64,000 nt of DNA from Pseudodesulfovibrio aespoeensis Aspo-2 (GCF_000176915.2 NC_014844.1:2976001-3040000), one strand, 5' to 3'. Shown: positions 51,095 to 59,830, numbered from the stretch's first letter. The notes: generated from the letters alone by a model not told the origin. Numbers and translations are program-made.

Positions 51095-52162
51095 TTATGA
51101 ACTTTGATAACAACGGCCCGAAAGACTCAAACGCCATAAAACGATTGCCAGGAGGCGAGCTATGGCTGCAATGGCTTTTTGCGGCACTCCTGTTTTTGCG
51201 ACAAGCTGGTTGTAACGTTCTTTGATTTTAGGAACTTTTGCCTGCCATATCCAAGCGGATTCGACCAGGAGGCTTCGCAATCGTTTTTGTCCGACAGGAA
51301 CAAGTCGGCCGCGTGATGATCGCTCACCACTTTGGCGAACCGTCGGCGCAAGACCGAGATACGACACGACCTGTTCATGACACTGAAAACGCTCCGGACG
51401 AAAGACCTCCAGCAAAAACGTGGTGGCGACCGTCGGGCCGACGCCGGGGACCGTCCGCAGCCGCTTCATAGCCTCTTCATGCCGTTTTACCATGATCATG
51501 GACAGAGTCGCCTCGATCTCTTTTAGCTCCACCTTCTGCCAAGACAACTCGCGCAACAGGCTGTCCAGCGTCAACTTGGCGGCAGGCTCGATTTGAAGAG
51601 TCGACAGTCTCCCAACGGCTTGCCCGGACCACTGCGATAGCCCTGGCGGCTCCTCCGCGCCGACGTAAAGCAGCAACGACTTGATCCGTAACTTGGCGCG
51701 GCGGATGTTGTCGACAATCTGCGACCTGCGGCGAATCAGGCTGCGCTCTCCTTCCTCGGCAGGAGTAGGCACGGCGATCCCCTTAAGCATGCCCTTGGCG
51801 GCATAGTCGGCCAGTTTGATACAGTCCAACCGATCTGTCTTTGACCCCGCAACCACAGCACGGGGAACCTTGCTCGGGGCAACCACGCAGCAATCTATGC
51901 CAGCCTCTTCCATGGCCCGACATAGCCCAAAACCCGTTGGGCCGGATTCATAAGTGACCTGTGCTATTGGCTGCCCCAATTCGAGCAACGCCAGGACCAA
52001 ATCATATGGCTTGGCAGGCGCTACCCATGTCTCACAAGCCCCATCCTCGCGACGCACCGCCACATGATAACTGAGTTTGTGAACGTCCACGCCGACGTGA
52101 ATCTCCCGGCCTTCAAACGCTTCCAGAAAATCGCTGATTCGTGATACTGAATACTTTGCCAT
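51095..52162 (-). CDS. IS110-family transposase (DEDD recombinase)
   Basis: The protein has 355 residues. The DEDD_Tnp_IS110 domain (about 22-175) starts IHVGVDVHKLSYHVAV with the first catalytic Asp at 26. YESGPTGFGLCRAMEEAG and SKTDRLDCIKLADYA carry the next acidic residues. A coiled region leads to Transposase_20 (about 235-320: LRTVPGVGPTVATTFLLEVF; VVSYLGLAPTVRQSGERSS; RLRSLLVESAWIWQA). The last serine-bearing domain is a feature of this RNA-guided recombinase family. AGGAGG precedes the ATG. It is intact, unlike copy 1. Confidence 0.96.
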   Translation of the reverse strand: MAKYSVSRISDFLEAFEGREIHVGVDVHKLSYHVAVRREDGACETWVAPAKPYDLVLALLELGQPIAQVTYESGPTGFGLCRAMEEAGIDCCVVAPSKVPRAVVAGSKTDRLDCIKLADYAAKGMLKGIAVPTPAEEGERSLIRRRSQIVDNIRRAKLRIKSLLLYVGAEEPPGLSQWSGQAVGRLSTLQIEPAAKLTLDSLLRELSWQKVELKEIEATLSMIMVKRHEEAMKRLRTVPGVGPTVATTFLLEVFRPERFQCHEQVVSYLGLAPTVRQSGERSSRGRLVPVGQKRLRSLLVESAWIWQAKVPKIKERYNQLVAKTGVPQKAIAAIARLLAIVLWRLSLSGRCYQSS

Positions 52163-52229
52163 GCTGTGCCTCCTGCGGTTCTAAGTTGTCGTTCAAACTC
52201 AGACTACCTCAGGTAAGGCCAGCATGGTA

Positions 52230-52314
52230 TTTGGTTCTTTTTTGGGGCGGCTCAGCCAAAAAAGAACCCCGCCGGGAGGGCTCTTAAAAACTGGAGGAGC
52301 GCAAGCGACGGCTC
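52230..52314 (-). repeat. Long repeat, copy R3, proximal part
   Basis: On the minus strand: GAGCCGTCGCTTGCGCTCCT followed by GGTTCTTTTTTGG/CCAAAAAAGAACC, matching the left part of R2. It marks the right border of the accessory island before glyA. Confidence 0.85.
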
Positions 52315-52360
52315 TTCCCCCCTCCCTCATCACCTCTCTCCCCGCTCCGCCACATCGCGC

Positions 52361-52390
52361 AAAAAAAGAGAGCGACCCTCAGGCCGCTCC
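52361..52390 (-). terminator. Terminator after glyA
   Basis: On the minus strand GAGCGGCC-TGA-GGGTCGCTC forms a stem with a G-U/mismatch, followed by TCTTTTTTT. It lies about 30 nt past the stop. Confidence 0.8.
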
Positions 52391-52418
52391 CTTCATTTCG
52401 AATCAATCAAATCTCGAT

Positions 52419-53657
52419 CTACCAAGCGTAGAGCGGGAACTCGCGGGCGAACTCCTCGACCTCTTCGCTGATCTCTTTCAGAATCTTGTCATCCCCAATG
52501 TTCTCCAGCGCAGCGGTGATAGCCTCTGCCACCACGATCATGTCTTCCTCGATCATGCCGCGGGTGGTCAACGCAGGGGTGCCCAGCCGGATGCCGGAGG
52601 TCTGGAACGGCGACTTGGTCTCGAACGGGATGGTGTTCTTGTTGACGGTGATGCCCGCCTTGTCCAGGGCGATCTGCGCGTCCTTGCCGGTGTAATCCCT
52701 GTCGGAGAGGTCCACGAGCATGAGGTGGTTGTCCGTGCCGCCGGACACGAGCCTGTACCCCGCCTCCTGCATGCTGGTGGCCAGCACCTTGGCATTCTTG
52801 ACCACCTGCTGCTGATACTCGGTGAATCCGGGGGAGAGCGCCTCGCCAAAAGACACGGCCTTGGCCGCGATGACATGCATGAGCGGGCCGCCCTGGATGC
52901 CGGGGAAGATGTTGGAGTTGAGCTCCTGCTCCAGCTCCTCGCCGCCCAGGATCATGCCGCCGCGCGGTCCGCGCAGGGTCTTGTGGGTGGTGGTGGTGGT
53001 GTAGTGGGCGTGCTCGATGCAGGACGGGTGCTCGCCTGCGGCGATGAGGCCCGCGATGTGGGCCATGTCGACCATGAGCTTGGCGCCCACCTCGTCGGCG
53101 ATGGCGCGGAACCGGGCGAAATCGATGATGCGCGGGTAGGCCGAGGCACCGGCGATGATCATCTTGGGCCGGTGTTCCTTGGCCAGGGCTTCCACCTGAT
53201 CGTAGTCTATGGTCTGGGTCTCGCGGGAGACGCCGTAGTGCACTATGTTGAAGAGTTTGCCGGAGAAGTTGACCGGGCTGCCGTGGGTCAGGTGGCCGCC
53301 GTGGGACAGGTCCATGCCGAGCACGGTATCGCCGGGCTTGCAGGCCGCGAAATAGACGGCCATGTTCGCCTGGGAGCCGGAGTGGGGCTGGACGTTGGCA
53401 TAGCCTGCGCCGAAAAGCTCCTTGGCGCGGTCGCGGGCCATGTCCTCGACCATGTCCACGAACTCGCAGCCGCCGTACCACCGCTTGCCGGGGTATCCCT
53501 CGGCGTATTTGTGGGTCATGACGCTGCCCTGGGCCTGACGGACGGCTGTGGACACGAAATTCTCGCTGGCGATGAGCTCAAGCTTGCTGACCTGTCGCTC
53601 GATCTCGTTGGCTATGGCCGCAGCCACTTCGGGATCTTGTACGAACAACTCTTCCAT
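52419..53657 (-). CDS. glyA: Serine hydroxymethyltransferase
   Basis: The protein has 412 residues. This PLP enzyme interconverts serine and glycine and loads one-carbon units on to tetrahydrofolate. [53 protein letters not shown] and the PLP lysine K226 in [11 protein letters not shown] are intact. The ATG at 53655-53657 follows GAGGTGTAACACC. The 150-nt leader upstream is unusually structured (see 53697-53789). It has its own transcription after the fabF terminator. Confidence 0.97.
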   Translation of the reverse strand: MEELFVQDPEVAAAIANEIERQVSKLELIASENFVSTAVRQAQGSVMTHKYAEGYPGKRWYGGCEFVDMVEDMARDRAKELFGAGYANVQPHSGSQANMAVYFAACKPGDTVLGMDLSHGGHLTHGSPVNFSGKLFNIVHYGVSRETQTIDYDQVEALAKEHRPKMIIAGASAYPRIIDFARFRAIADEVGAKLMVDMAHIAGLIAAGEHPSCIEHAHYTTTTTHKTLRGPRGGMILGGEELEQELNSNIFPGIQGGPLMHVIAAKAVSFGEALSPGFTEYQQQVVKNAKVLATSMQEAGYRLVSGGTDNHLMLVDLSDRDYTGKDAQIALDKAGITVNKNTIPFETKSPFQTSGIRLGTPALTTRGMIEEDMIVVAEAITAALENIGDDKILKEISEEVEEFAREFPLYAW

Positions 53658-53696
53658 GGTGTTACACCTCGTTTTGGATGTGGATACGAATGGCTT

Positions 53697-53789
53697 CCCA
53701 CCGTCTCATGCGGCGCGGCTGGTTTCAGGCGGCAGCCGGGCACAGGGACATTCATCCCTGCGGGCGACCGCACCCACCGTCCCATGCGG
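53697..53789 (-). promoter_or_regulatory. Structured glyA leader with a duplicated 17-nt motif
   Basis: On the minus strand CCGCATGGGACGGTGGG (53773-53789) and CCGCATGAGACGGTGGG (53697-53713) differ by one base. Between them a perfect hairpin CAGGGA-TGAATG-TCCCTG is found. A tandem arrangement ahead of a folate/glycine gene suggests a cis-regulatory RNA, but I cannot assign it to a known riboswitch class. Confidence 0.4.
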
Positions 53790-53810
53790 GGTGGAGATCC
53801 GCTTTATATC

Positions 53811-53838
53811 AAAAAAGGGAGGCCGTTCAGCCTCCCTT
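53811..53838 (-). terminator. Terminator after fabF
   Basis: On the minus strand AAGGGAGGC and GCCTCCCTT arms pair across a short loop, followed by TTTTTT. It begins right after the fabF stop. Confidence 0.9.
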
Positions 53839-53842
53839 GTTG

Positions 53843-55081
53843 TTATCCCGTGAAGCGCTTGAACAGGATGCAGGCGTTGGTGCCGCCGAAGCCGAACGAG
53901 TTGCTCAGCGCATACTCGGCCTGCTGCTGTCGCGGCCCTTCGGCACACACGTCGAGGTCGCATTCCGGATCGGGCGTGTCGCGGTTGGTGGTGCCGGGGA
54001 TGATGCCCTCGGCCAGGGTCTTGACCGCAAAGACCGCCTCCACGCCGCCGGCAGCGCCGAGCAGGTGGCCCATCTGAGACTTGTTGGCACAGATGGCGAT
54101 GTCGTAGGCGTGGTCGCCAAAGACATTCTTGATGGCCCTGGTCTCGCACAGGTCGTTGAGTTTGGTGGAGGTGCCGTGGGCGTTGATGTGATCGATGGCC
54201 GACGGCTCCACCTTGGCCTCGCGGATGGCGGCGGCCATGGCCAGGGACATGCCCGAGCCGTCCTCGGGCGGGGCGGTCATGTGGTAGGCGTCGCCAGACG
54301 CGCCGAACCCGACCACCTCGGCCAGGATGGTGGCCCCGCGCGCCTGGGCGTGCTCCAGCGATTCGAGGAGCAGCAGGCCCGCGCCCTCGCCCATGATGAA
54401 GCCGGTGCGGTCCGCGTCGAAGGGACGCGACGCCTTTTCCGGCTCGTCGTTGCGCACCGAGAGCGCCTTCATGGCGTTGAACCCGGCCACACCGAGCACC
54501 GAGATGGTGGACTCCGCGCCGCCGCAGATCATGACATCGGCCCGACCGATGGCGATATCGGTGTAGGCCACGCCGATGGCATGGGTGCCGGAGGCGCAGG
54601 CCGTGGTGGTGCAGATGTTCGGCCCCATGGCCCCGGCCTCGATGGACACCTGTCCGGCGGCCATGTTGGCGATGAGGATGGGAATGAAGAACGGCGAGAT
54701 GCGTCCCGGCCCCTTGTCAAGGAGCTTGGTGTGCATCTCCTCGATGCTGTGCAGGCCGCCGAGCCCGGCACCGATGATGGTGCCAGCGCGGTGCTTCTCG
54801 GATTCCGGGATGGTCCACCCGGCGTCCTTGAACAGCATCTTGCAGGCGCAGACCGCAAACTGGGTGAAGGTCTCCATGCGCCGGACTTCTTTGGTGTTGA
54901 TGTAGATGGTGGGATCAAACCCTTTGACTTCAGCGGCGATCTTGGTGTCATACGCGGTGGTGTCAAACTTGGTGATCATGCCCACGCCGGACTTGCCAGC
55001 CAGAAGATTCTGCCAACTGGTCTCAACGTCGTTGCCGAGCGGGGTAATGGCCGCAACGCTGGTGACGACAACCCTTTTCAT
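53843..55081 (-). CDS. fabF: 3-oxoacyl-ACP synthase II
   Basis: The protein has 412 residues. It condenses malonyl-ACP with acyl-ACP in fatty acid elongation. Cys162 (TTACASGTHAIG) and the two histidines in NAHGTST (about 302) and NKSQMGHLLGAAG (about 339) form the catalytic triad. SNSFGFGGTNAC ends the thiolase fold. ATG 55079-55081 (MKRVVVTSVA) is the family start; the upstream open frame runs through a terminator into acpP. It lies 106 nt after acpP with a strong hairpin between. Confidence 0.97.
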   Translation of the reverse strand: MKRVVVTSVAAITPLGNDVETSWQNLLAGKSGVGMITKFDTTAYDTKIAAEVKGFDPTIYINTKEVRRMETFTQFAVCACKMLFKDAGWTIPESEKHRAGTIIGAGLGGLHSIEEMHTKLLDKGPGRISPFFIPILIANMAAGQVSIEAGAMGPNICTTTACASGTHAIGVAYTDIAIGRADVMICGGAESTISVLGVAGFNAMKALSVRNDEPEKASRPFDADRTGFIMGEGAGLLLLESLEHAQARGATILAEVVGFGASGDAYHMTAPPEDGSGMSLAMAAAIREAKVEPSAIDHINAHGTSTKLNDLCETRAIKNVFGDHAYDIAICANKSQMGHLLGAAGGVEAVFAVKTLAEGIIPGTTNRDTPDPECDLDVCAEGPRQQQAEYALSNSFGFGGTNACILFKRFTG

Positions 55082-55114
55082 AATGGATATCCGTGCTGTC
55101 TGCGTTTCAGAAAA

Positions 55115-55158
55115 GAAAAAAAGGAGCGCCTTACACCTTGTTGTGCATAAGGCGCTCT
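55115..55158 (-). terminator. Terminator between acpP and fabF
   Basis: On the minus strand GAGCGCCTTA and TAAGGCGCTC form a 10-bp stem across a 14-nt loop, followed by CTTTTTTTC. It lies in the middle of the lipid gene cluster and probably limits read-through from acpP to fabF. Confidence 0.88.
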
Positions 55159-55187
55159 CATAATCGTCGTAATCAGGACAGAGCTGG

Positions 55188-55424
55188 TCAGCCCACGGCC
55201 TTTTCGATGTACGCGATGGCGTCCTGGACCTTGATGAGCTTCTGGGCCTGCTCGTCGTCGATCTCCAGGTCAAACTCTTCTTCCATGGCCATGATCAGTT
55301 CGGTCAGGTCCAGGGAATCCGCGCCCAGGTCTTCGACAAAAGCGGCACCATCGACCACTTCGTCTGCGCTCACGCCCAGCTGGTCCACGATGATCTCTCT
55401 GACTTTTGCGGCTACGTCGGACAT
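55188..55424 (-). CDS. acpP: Acyl carrier protein
   Basis: The protein has 78 residues, strongly acidic, four-helix ACP. Ser37 in [12 protein letters not shown] is the 4'-phosphopantetheine site. It carries growing acyl chains between the Fab enzymes whose genes surround it. ATG 55422-55424 follows GGAGGA. The intergenic terminator downstream would allow it to be made in excess of FabF. Confidence 0.98.
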   Translation of the reverse strand: MSDVAAKVREIIVDQLGVSADEVVDGAAFVEDLGADSLDLTELIMAMEEEFDLEIDDEQAQKLIKVQDAIAYIEKAVG

Positions 55425-55462
55425 GCTTTCCTCCAGTATCAATTGTTTTTGTTGTGACTCGA

Positions 55463-56206
55463 TTACATATACATGCCGCCGTTGACTCCCAGGACCTGGC
55501 CGGTGATGTACCCGGCTCCAGGACCCGCCAGAAAGGAGACGGCGGCTGCGATATCCTCGGACTGCCCGAGGGTGTTGAGCGGAATCTGCGCCAGCATGGC
55601 CTCGACCACCCTTTCGGGCAGCTCGTCGGTCATGTCGGTCTTGATGAAACCGGGGGCCACGGCGTTGACCGTGATGTTGCGCCCGGCCAGTTCGCGTGCG
55701 GCGGACTTGGTCAGGCCGATGAGCCCGGCCTTGGCCGCGCAGTAGTTGGCCTGCCCCGCGTTGCCCATCTGCCCCACGATGCTGGTGATGTTGATGATGC
55801 GGCCCAGGCGCTGCTTGCCCATGATCTTGGAGGCTTCCTTGAGAAAGGCGAAACAGCCGGTCAGGTTGATGCGCAGGACCGTGTCCCAGTCCTCGTCCTT
55901 CATGCGCATCATCAGCCCGTCGCGGGTGATGCCCGCGTTGTTGACCAGCACTTCGAGCGTGGCCTTGCCCTTGATTTCGTCCCGGAAGAAGTCGGCAATG
56001 GCGTCGCGGTCGCCGGAGTCGAGCTTGAAGGCCCTGGCCTTGCCGCCCTGCGCCTCGATGACGGCCACGACCTTGTCCGCCTCCTCGGGACGGCTGACAT
56101 AGGTCAGGTAGACCTCGAATCCATCGCTGGCCAACCGCTCGGCCACCTTGCGGCCAATGCCGCGAGAACCGCCGGTAACCAGCGCGACTCTGGGAAGATC
56201 ACTCAT
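55463..56206 (-). CDS. fabG: 3-oxoacyl-ACP reductase
   Basis: The protein has 247 residues, a short-chain dehydrogenase. The NADPH motif [15 protein letters not shown] (about 11-25), NNAG (89-92) and the catalytic residues Ser142, Tyr155 and Lys159 ([21 protein letters not shown]) are intact. It reduces 3-oxoacyl-ACP in each elongation cycle. ATG 56204-56206 has GAGGTG upstream and is preferred over the GTG 6 nt earlier. A promoter-like site lies upstream at 56243-56270. acpP follows by 38 nt. Confidence 0.97.
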   Translation of the reverse strand: MSDLPRVALVTGGSRGIGRKVAERLASDGFEVYLTYVSRPEEADKVVAVIEAQGGKARAFKLDSGDRDAIADFFRDEIKGKATLEVLVNNAGITRDGLMMRMKDEDWDTVLRINLTGCFAFLKEASKIMGKQRLGRIINITSIVGQMGNAGQANYCAAKAGLIGLTKSAARELAGRNITVNAVAPGFIKTDMTDELPERVVEAMLAQIPLNTLGQSEDIAAAVSFLAGPGAGYITGQVLGVNGGMYM

Positions 56207-56242
56207 CGACACACCTCGTGGTTCGCTCGTTGGTCAGCCCCC

Positions 56243-56270
56243 AATATACCAATCCAGAACGGACTGCAAA
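56243..56270 (-). promoter_or_regulatory. Internal promoter for fabG-acpP
   Basis: On the minus strand TTTGCA (56265-56270) and TATATT (56243-56248) have 16-nt spacing, inside the 191-nt fabH-fabG gap. Confidence 0.55.
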
Positions 56271-56397
56271 CACTTGGGGGGTACGCCTGCCACGCCGTAT
56301 CAGGCGACTGTGGCGTGATCGTGTCCAACAGGTCAAAATTGAAAGGCTGATGCAAAACGACCCGAACCCGGCGCAGGGGCTGCCCGCGCCGGAGCCG

Positions 56398-57387
56398 CTA
56401 AAATTGCAGGAGCATCGCGCCCCAGGTGAACCCGCCGCCAAAGGTGGGCACCAGCACCCGGTGGCCCGGCTTGATCACGCCCAGGTCAAGGGCCTCGGAC
56501 AGGGCCACGGGCACCGAGGCAGCCGAGGTGTTGCCATACCTGTCCACATTGGAGAAGACGCGCTCCACCGGCACCTCAAGCTTGCGGCCCACGGCGTCGA
56601 TGATGCGGTAGTTGGCCTGATGCGGGATGAGCACGTCCACATCGGCCTTGGTCAGGCCGTGCTTGGCCAGAAGCGCCTCGCTGATGGCGGTCATGTGGCG
56701 CACGGCGTGCTTGAACACCTCGCGCCCCAGGAACTCGACGAAATATTCCTCGCCCACGGCCTGGCCGAGCTTGTAGGCAATGGCCGAGCCGCCGCCGCGC
56801 ACCGTGAGCAGGTCGCCCAGGGCGCCGTCCGCGCCGAGCATGATGTCCACCACCCTGGGGGTCTCGTCCGCGTCGCCGTTGGTGAGCACCGCCGCGCCCG
56901 CCGCGTCGCCAAAGAGCACGCAGGTGGCGCGGTCCTCCCAGTTGACCCGGCTGGTGAGCGCCTCTGAGGCCACCACAAGTATCTTGCTCTGCGGATGCAG
57001 GGCCAGATATCCGCGCGCGGTCTCCATGGCGTAGAGAAACCCGGAGCAGGCGGCCTGCACATCGAGGCAGACCTGGCCCGCGATGCCGAGCTTTTCCTGG
57101 AGCACGCAGGCTGCCGAGGGGATGACGTAGTCCGGGGTGAAGGTGGCGAAGACGATGTGGGTCAGGTCCGAAGCGTCCATGCCCGCGGCGGCCAGGGCCT
57201 TGCGCGCGGCCTGAAGCCCCATGTCGGACGAGGTTTCGCCCTCGGCCACGATATGCCGCTCCTTGATGCCGGTGCGGCTGGTGATCCACTCGTCTGTGGT
57301 CTCGACGATCTTTTCGAGGTCCGCATTGGTCAAGACGCGCTCTGGGGCGTAATGGCCAAAGCCTCTGAGAATGAAATGAGTATTCAT
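56398..57387 (-). CDS. fabH: 3-oxoacyl-ACP synthase III
   Basis: The protein has 329 residues. It starts fatty acid synthesis by condensing acetyl-CoA with malonyl-ACP. The catalytic Cys114 (QAACSGFLYAM), His in IPHQANYRI and Asn in RYGNTSAAS are conserved; it ends GFTWGAMLLQF as usual. ATG at 57385-57387 matches the family start but has no ribosome site; ATG 57403-57405 or TTG 57421 in the same frame could add 6 or 12 residues. It follows plsX closely. Confidence 0.96.
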   Translation of the reverse strand: MNTHFILRGFGHYAPERVLTNADLEKIVETTDEWITSRTGIKERHIVAEGETSSDMGLQAARKALAAAGMDASDLTHIVFATFTPDYVIPSAACVLQEKLGIAGQVCLDVQAACSGFLYAMETARGYLALHPQSKILVVASEALTSRVNWEDRATCVLFGDAAGAAVLTNGDADETPRVVDIMLGADGALGDLLTVRGGGSAIAYKLGQAVGEEYFVEFLGREVFKHAVRHMTAISEALLAKHGLTKADVDVLIPHQANYRIIDAVGRKLEVPVERVFSNVDRYGNTSAASVPVALSEALDLGVIKPGHRVLVPTFGGGFTWGAMLLQF

Positions 57388-57458
57388 GGAGGGTGGTGTA
57401 AGCATTTGGCCTGTCCGGGTCAAGCGGCGCGGGGAGGGGGCCGACGGGCGGCGCGGCT

Positions 57459-58517
57459 CTAGGCGGCGTCCTTGGCGGTTTTTTCGAACTTGCCCGCCAG
57501 GCTGCTGTGGGCGGCCAAGCCTTCGGCCAGGTGCTCGTGCATCTTGTTGCGCACGCTGGTGGCGGCCATCTTGATGGCGTTGACCATGGCCAGCTCGTTG
57601 GACTTGCCGTGGCAGACCACCACAAGGCCCTTGAGGCCGATCAGCGGAGCGCCGCCGTACTCGGCGTAGTCCACCACCTTCTTGAACCGCTTGAAGGCGC
57701 GCAGGGAGAGCAGGGTGCCCAGCCGGGACAGCCAGCTCGATTTCAGCTCGGTCCGGAGGATGTTGCCCATGGACTTGGCCAGCCCCTCGGACAGCTTGAG
57801 GGCCACGTTGCCCACAAAACCGTCGCAGACCACCACGTCCACGTCGCCGGTGAAGATGTCACGCCCTTCGACATTGCCGATGAAGCGCAGGTCCGACTGG
57901 CGCAGCAGCTCAAAGGCGTCGCGCACCGTGGCATTGCCCTTGCCCTCTTCCTCGCCGATGGACAAAAGGCCCACCGCAGGATTGGGCACGCCGAGGACGT
58001 AGCGGGAGAGCACGTCGGCCATGAGGGCGAACTGGAGCAGGTGCAGCGGCTTGGAGTCCACGTTGGCCCCGACATCGATGAGCACCACCGGGTTCTTTTC
58101 GGTGGGCATGATCCCGGCCAGGGCCGGGCGCATGACGCCCTTGATGCGGCCAAGCACGAACATGCCGCAGGCCACGGTGGCCCCGGAGTTGCCCGCACTG
58201 ACCACGCCATCGGCCACGCCCTCGGTCACGCAGCGGCAGGCCACCTGGATGGACGAGTCCTTCTTGCGCCTCAGCGCGTCCGAAGGCTTGTCGTCCATCT
58301 CGACGACCTGCGATGCGGCCCGGACAGTGATGTCCAGCCCGGCAGTGTTCAGCCTGGAAAGCTCGCTTTCGATGCGCTCCGCGTCGCCCACGAGGACGAC
58401 GGCAATGCCGTTCCGCGCGGCCTGGACCGCGGCGGGCACGACGACATGGGGGCCGAAATCGCCCCCCATGGCATCCACAGCGATGCGCGGAACGATGTCG
58501 GAACCGGCGTTAGGCAT
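57459..58517 (-). CDS. plsX: Phosphate acyltransferase PlsX
   Basis: The protein has 352 residues. It makes acyl-phosphate from acyl-ACP for phospholipid synthesis. IAVDAMGGDFGP (about 12-23), CRCVTEGVADGVVSAGNSGATVA, PVVLIDVGANVDSKP, LGLLSIGEEEGKGN-type and VDVVVCDGFVGNVALK, YGGAPLIGLKG are conserved. Its start overlaps the rpmF stop by 8 nt, as these genes are commonly coupled. Confidence 0.97.
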   Translation of the reverse strand: MPNAGSDIVPRIAVDAMGGDFGPHVVVPAAVQAARNGIAVVLVGDAERIESELSRLNTAGLDITVRAASQVVEMDDKPSDALRRKKDSSIQVACRCVTEGVADGVVSAGNSGATVACGMFVLGRIKGVMRPALAGIMPTEKNPVVLIDVGANVDSKPLHLLQFALMADVLSRYVLGVPNPAVGLLSIGEEEGKGNATVRDAFELLRQSDLRFIGNVEGRDIFTGDVDVVVCDGFVGNVALKLSEGLAKSMGNILRTELKSSWLSRLGTLLSLRAFKRFKKVVDYAEYGGAPLIGLKGLVVVCHGKSNELAMVNAIKMAATSVRNKMHEHLAEGLAAHSSLAGKFEKTAKDAA

Positions 58518-58689
58518 CTTTGCCGCTGATAACCTGACGTCCCTTGTAGTTGCCGCACACGGAGCAGGCGCGGTGAGGAAGGGTGGGCTCGCCGCACTCG
58601 CAGAAGACGACGTTGGGAACGGCCACGTGATCGTGGGAGCGGCGCATGCCCTTGCGGGAGCGGGAAGTCCGTTTCTTGGGAACTGCCAT
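58510..58689 (-). CDS. rpmF: 50S ribosomal protein L32
   Basis: The protein has 59 residues: MAVPKKRTSRSRKGMRRSHD, then VVFCECGEPTLPHRACSVCGNYKGRQVI. The four cysteines (C..C and CSVC) make this the zinc-binding form of L32. It is too short to be noticed by length alone, but the match is unmistakable. It lies between the yceD and plsX genes, the standard yceD-rpmF-plsX order, and overlaps plsX by 8 nt. Confidence 0.98.
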   Translation of the reverse strand: MAVPKKRTSRSRKGMRRSHDHVAVPNVVFCECGEPTLPHRACSVCGNYKGRQVISGKDA

Positions 58690-58769
58690 GATGTATACCT
58701 CGCTAAAAACTGGTTGTGGTCGTATTAGTGCAGGGCGTGTCGGCTGGCAAGCACAATTCGCCGGGACGC

Positions 58770-59288
58770 CTATTTTAACTTCAGATTGCGGAAGACGGCA
58801 AGCCGGTCGTCCCCGTTGTCCTCAACACATTCGCAGGACTCGATGTTGCGGTCCCTGCCGCAGCCGGGGCACACGCCCTTGCACTCCTCGGAGCACAGGG
58901 GCTTGACCGGCAGGGCCAGGGCGAACTCTTCCCACAGCAGCGCGCCGATGTCGAGCTGCAACTCGCCGCTCACCTCGCGCATGCGGGGTTCCTCGCCCAC
59001 CTCACTCGCGATGACCTGCTCGAAGAGGTCGAAGCTCGAATCGATCTCCACCTCGGCCCGGGCTGCGCACCGGTCGCACGGCATGAGCACCGATCCCTTC
59101 AGGGTTCCGCGCACCAGCGCGCCTCCGTCGGACTGGGGCATGATCGTGACCACGGCCACGAGATCGCGCCCCGGTGCGACATCAAGGGAAAAGGCTTCGC
59201 ACCCCTCGCGCCACAGCGCCTGGTCGTCGAAGATCATGTCCCTGCCCTGGGCGGGAATGTCGCTTATCGCTATCCATTGTTCCGGCAT
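58770..59288 (-). CDS. yceD: YceD / DUF177 family protein
   Basis: The protein has 172 residues. The central pattern LMPCDRCAARAEVEIDSSFDLFEQVI and the C-terminal cysteines (CSEECKGVCPGCGRDRN, CEC) form the DUF177 signature, probably a metal site. YceD is linked to 23S rRNA accumulation and is nearly always followed by rpmF, as here after 80 nt. GGAGGA precedes the ATG at 59286-59288. It is the first gene of the rpmF-plsX-fab operon. Confidence 0.92.
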   Translation of the reverse strand: MPEQWIAISDIPAQGRDMIFDDQALWREGCEAFSLDVAPGRDLVAVVTIMPQSDGGALVRGTLKGSVLMPCDRCAARAEVEIDSSFDLFEQVIASEVGEEPRMREVSGELQLDIGALLWEEFALALPVKPLCSEECKGVCPGCGRDRNIESCECVEDNGDDRLAVFRNLKLK

Positions 59289-59337
59289 TGTTTCCTCCGC
59301 CCGCTGACCGGGATTCCGGTGCGGGCAACCGATGCTT

Positions 59338-59365
59338 CGTATATGGGAACTTTTTCTCTTGTCAA
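59338..59365 (-). promoter_or_regulatory. Sigma-70 promoter of the yceD-rpmF-plsX-fabH operon
   Basis: On the minus strand TTGACA (59360-59365) and TATACG (59338-59343) are 16 nt apart, about 50 nt before the yceD ATG. Confidence 0.75.
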
Positions 59366-59376
59366 GAAAAAAACCC

Positions 59377-59405
59377 TTGCCATTTGGCTTTCAACTCGGT
59401 AAAGA
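59377..59405 (+). promoter_or_regulatory. Promoter of rpmB
   Basis: TTGCCA (59377-59382) and TAAAGA (59400-59405) are 17 nt apart. It starts back to back with the yceD promoter. Confidence 0.55.
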
Positions 59406-59496
59406 ATCACTCCCGTCGCATGGAGGGTACCGACTCTCCGGCGACTGTGACTCAAAAATTTTCAAACGATTCAGGATGATTACCCAGGAGGTCGCC

Positions 59497-59709
59497 ATGT
59501 CCCAGGTTTGCGATATATGTGGAAAAGGTCCCCAGAGCGGCAACAACGTCAGCCACTCCCACATCAAGACCAAGCGTCGCTTCATGCCCAACCTGCAGAA
59601 GGTTCGCCACCAGCTTGAGTCCGGCCAGGTCGTAAGCGTCAAGGCATGCACCCGTTGCATCCGCAACGGCGCCATCACCAAGCCCGTGGCTGTCAAGAAG
59701 GCCGACTAG
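59497..59709 (+). CDS. rpmB: 50S ribosomal protein L28
   Basis: The protein has 70 residues. [25 protein letters not shown] and NLQKVRH are typical of L28, and the two CxxC pairs (CDIC, CTRC) make it the zinc-binding form. AGGAGG precedes the ATG at 59497; the open frame upstream is non-homologous. It is transcribed alone, ending in the terminator at 59749-59780. Confidence 0.98.
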   Translation: MSQVCDICGKGPQSGNNVSHSHIKTKRRFMPNLQKVRHQLESGQVVSVKACTRCIRNGAITKPVAVKKAD

Positions 59710-59748
59710 CCCGGATCCGGGCCAGACGCACGCTTTTTATGTCCACAC

Positions 59749-59780
59749 GCTGCCGCCGAATCCTCGGCGGCAGCTTTTTT
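59749..59780 (+). terminator. Terminator after rpmB
   Basis: GCTGCCGCCGA and TCGGCGGCAGC form an 11-bp stem around ATCC, followed by TTTTTT. Confidence 0.93.
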
Positions 59781-59830
59781 GCGTCACTGCCCCCCCCCTC
59801 GACCAGCTTCAGCCACAGGGCCAAGTCGTC

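Larger units (their letters stand above)
50937..52229 (-). mobile_element. IS110-family element, copy 2 (intact)
   Basis: This 1293-bp element lies in inverse orientation to copy 1 and 3.5 kb away, on the other side of the tcmP pair. It interrupts repeat R3 between AAGAACCAAA and AAAAAAGCTCGGC, the same position as copy 1 in R2. It carries an intact transposase gene and the 158-nt non-coding end. Confidence 0.88.
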
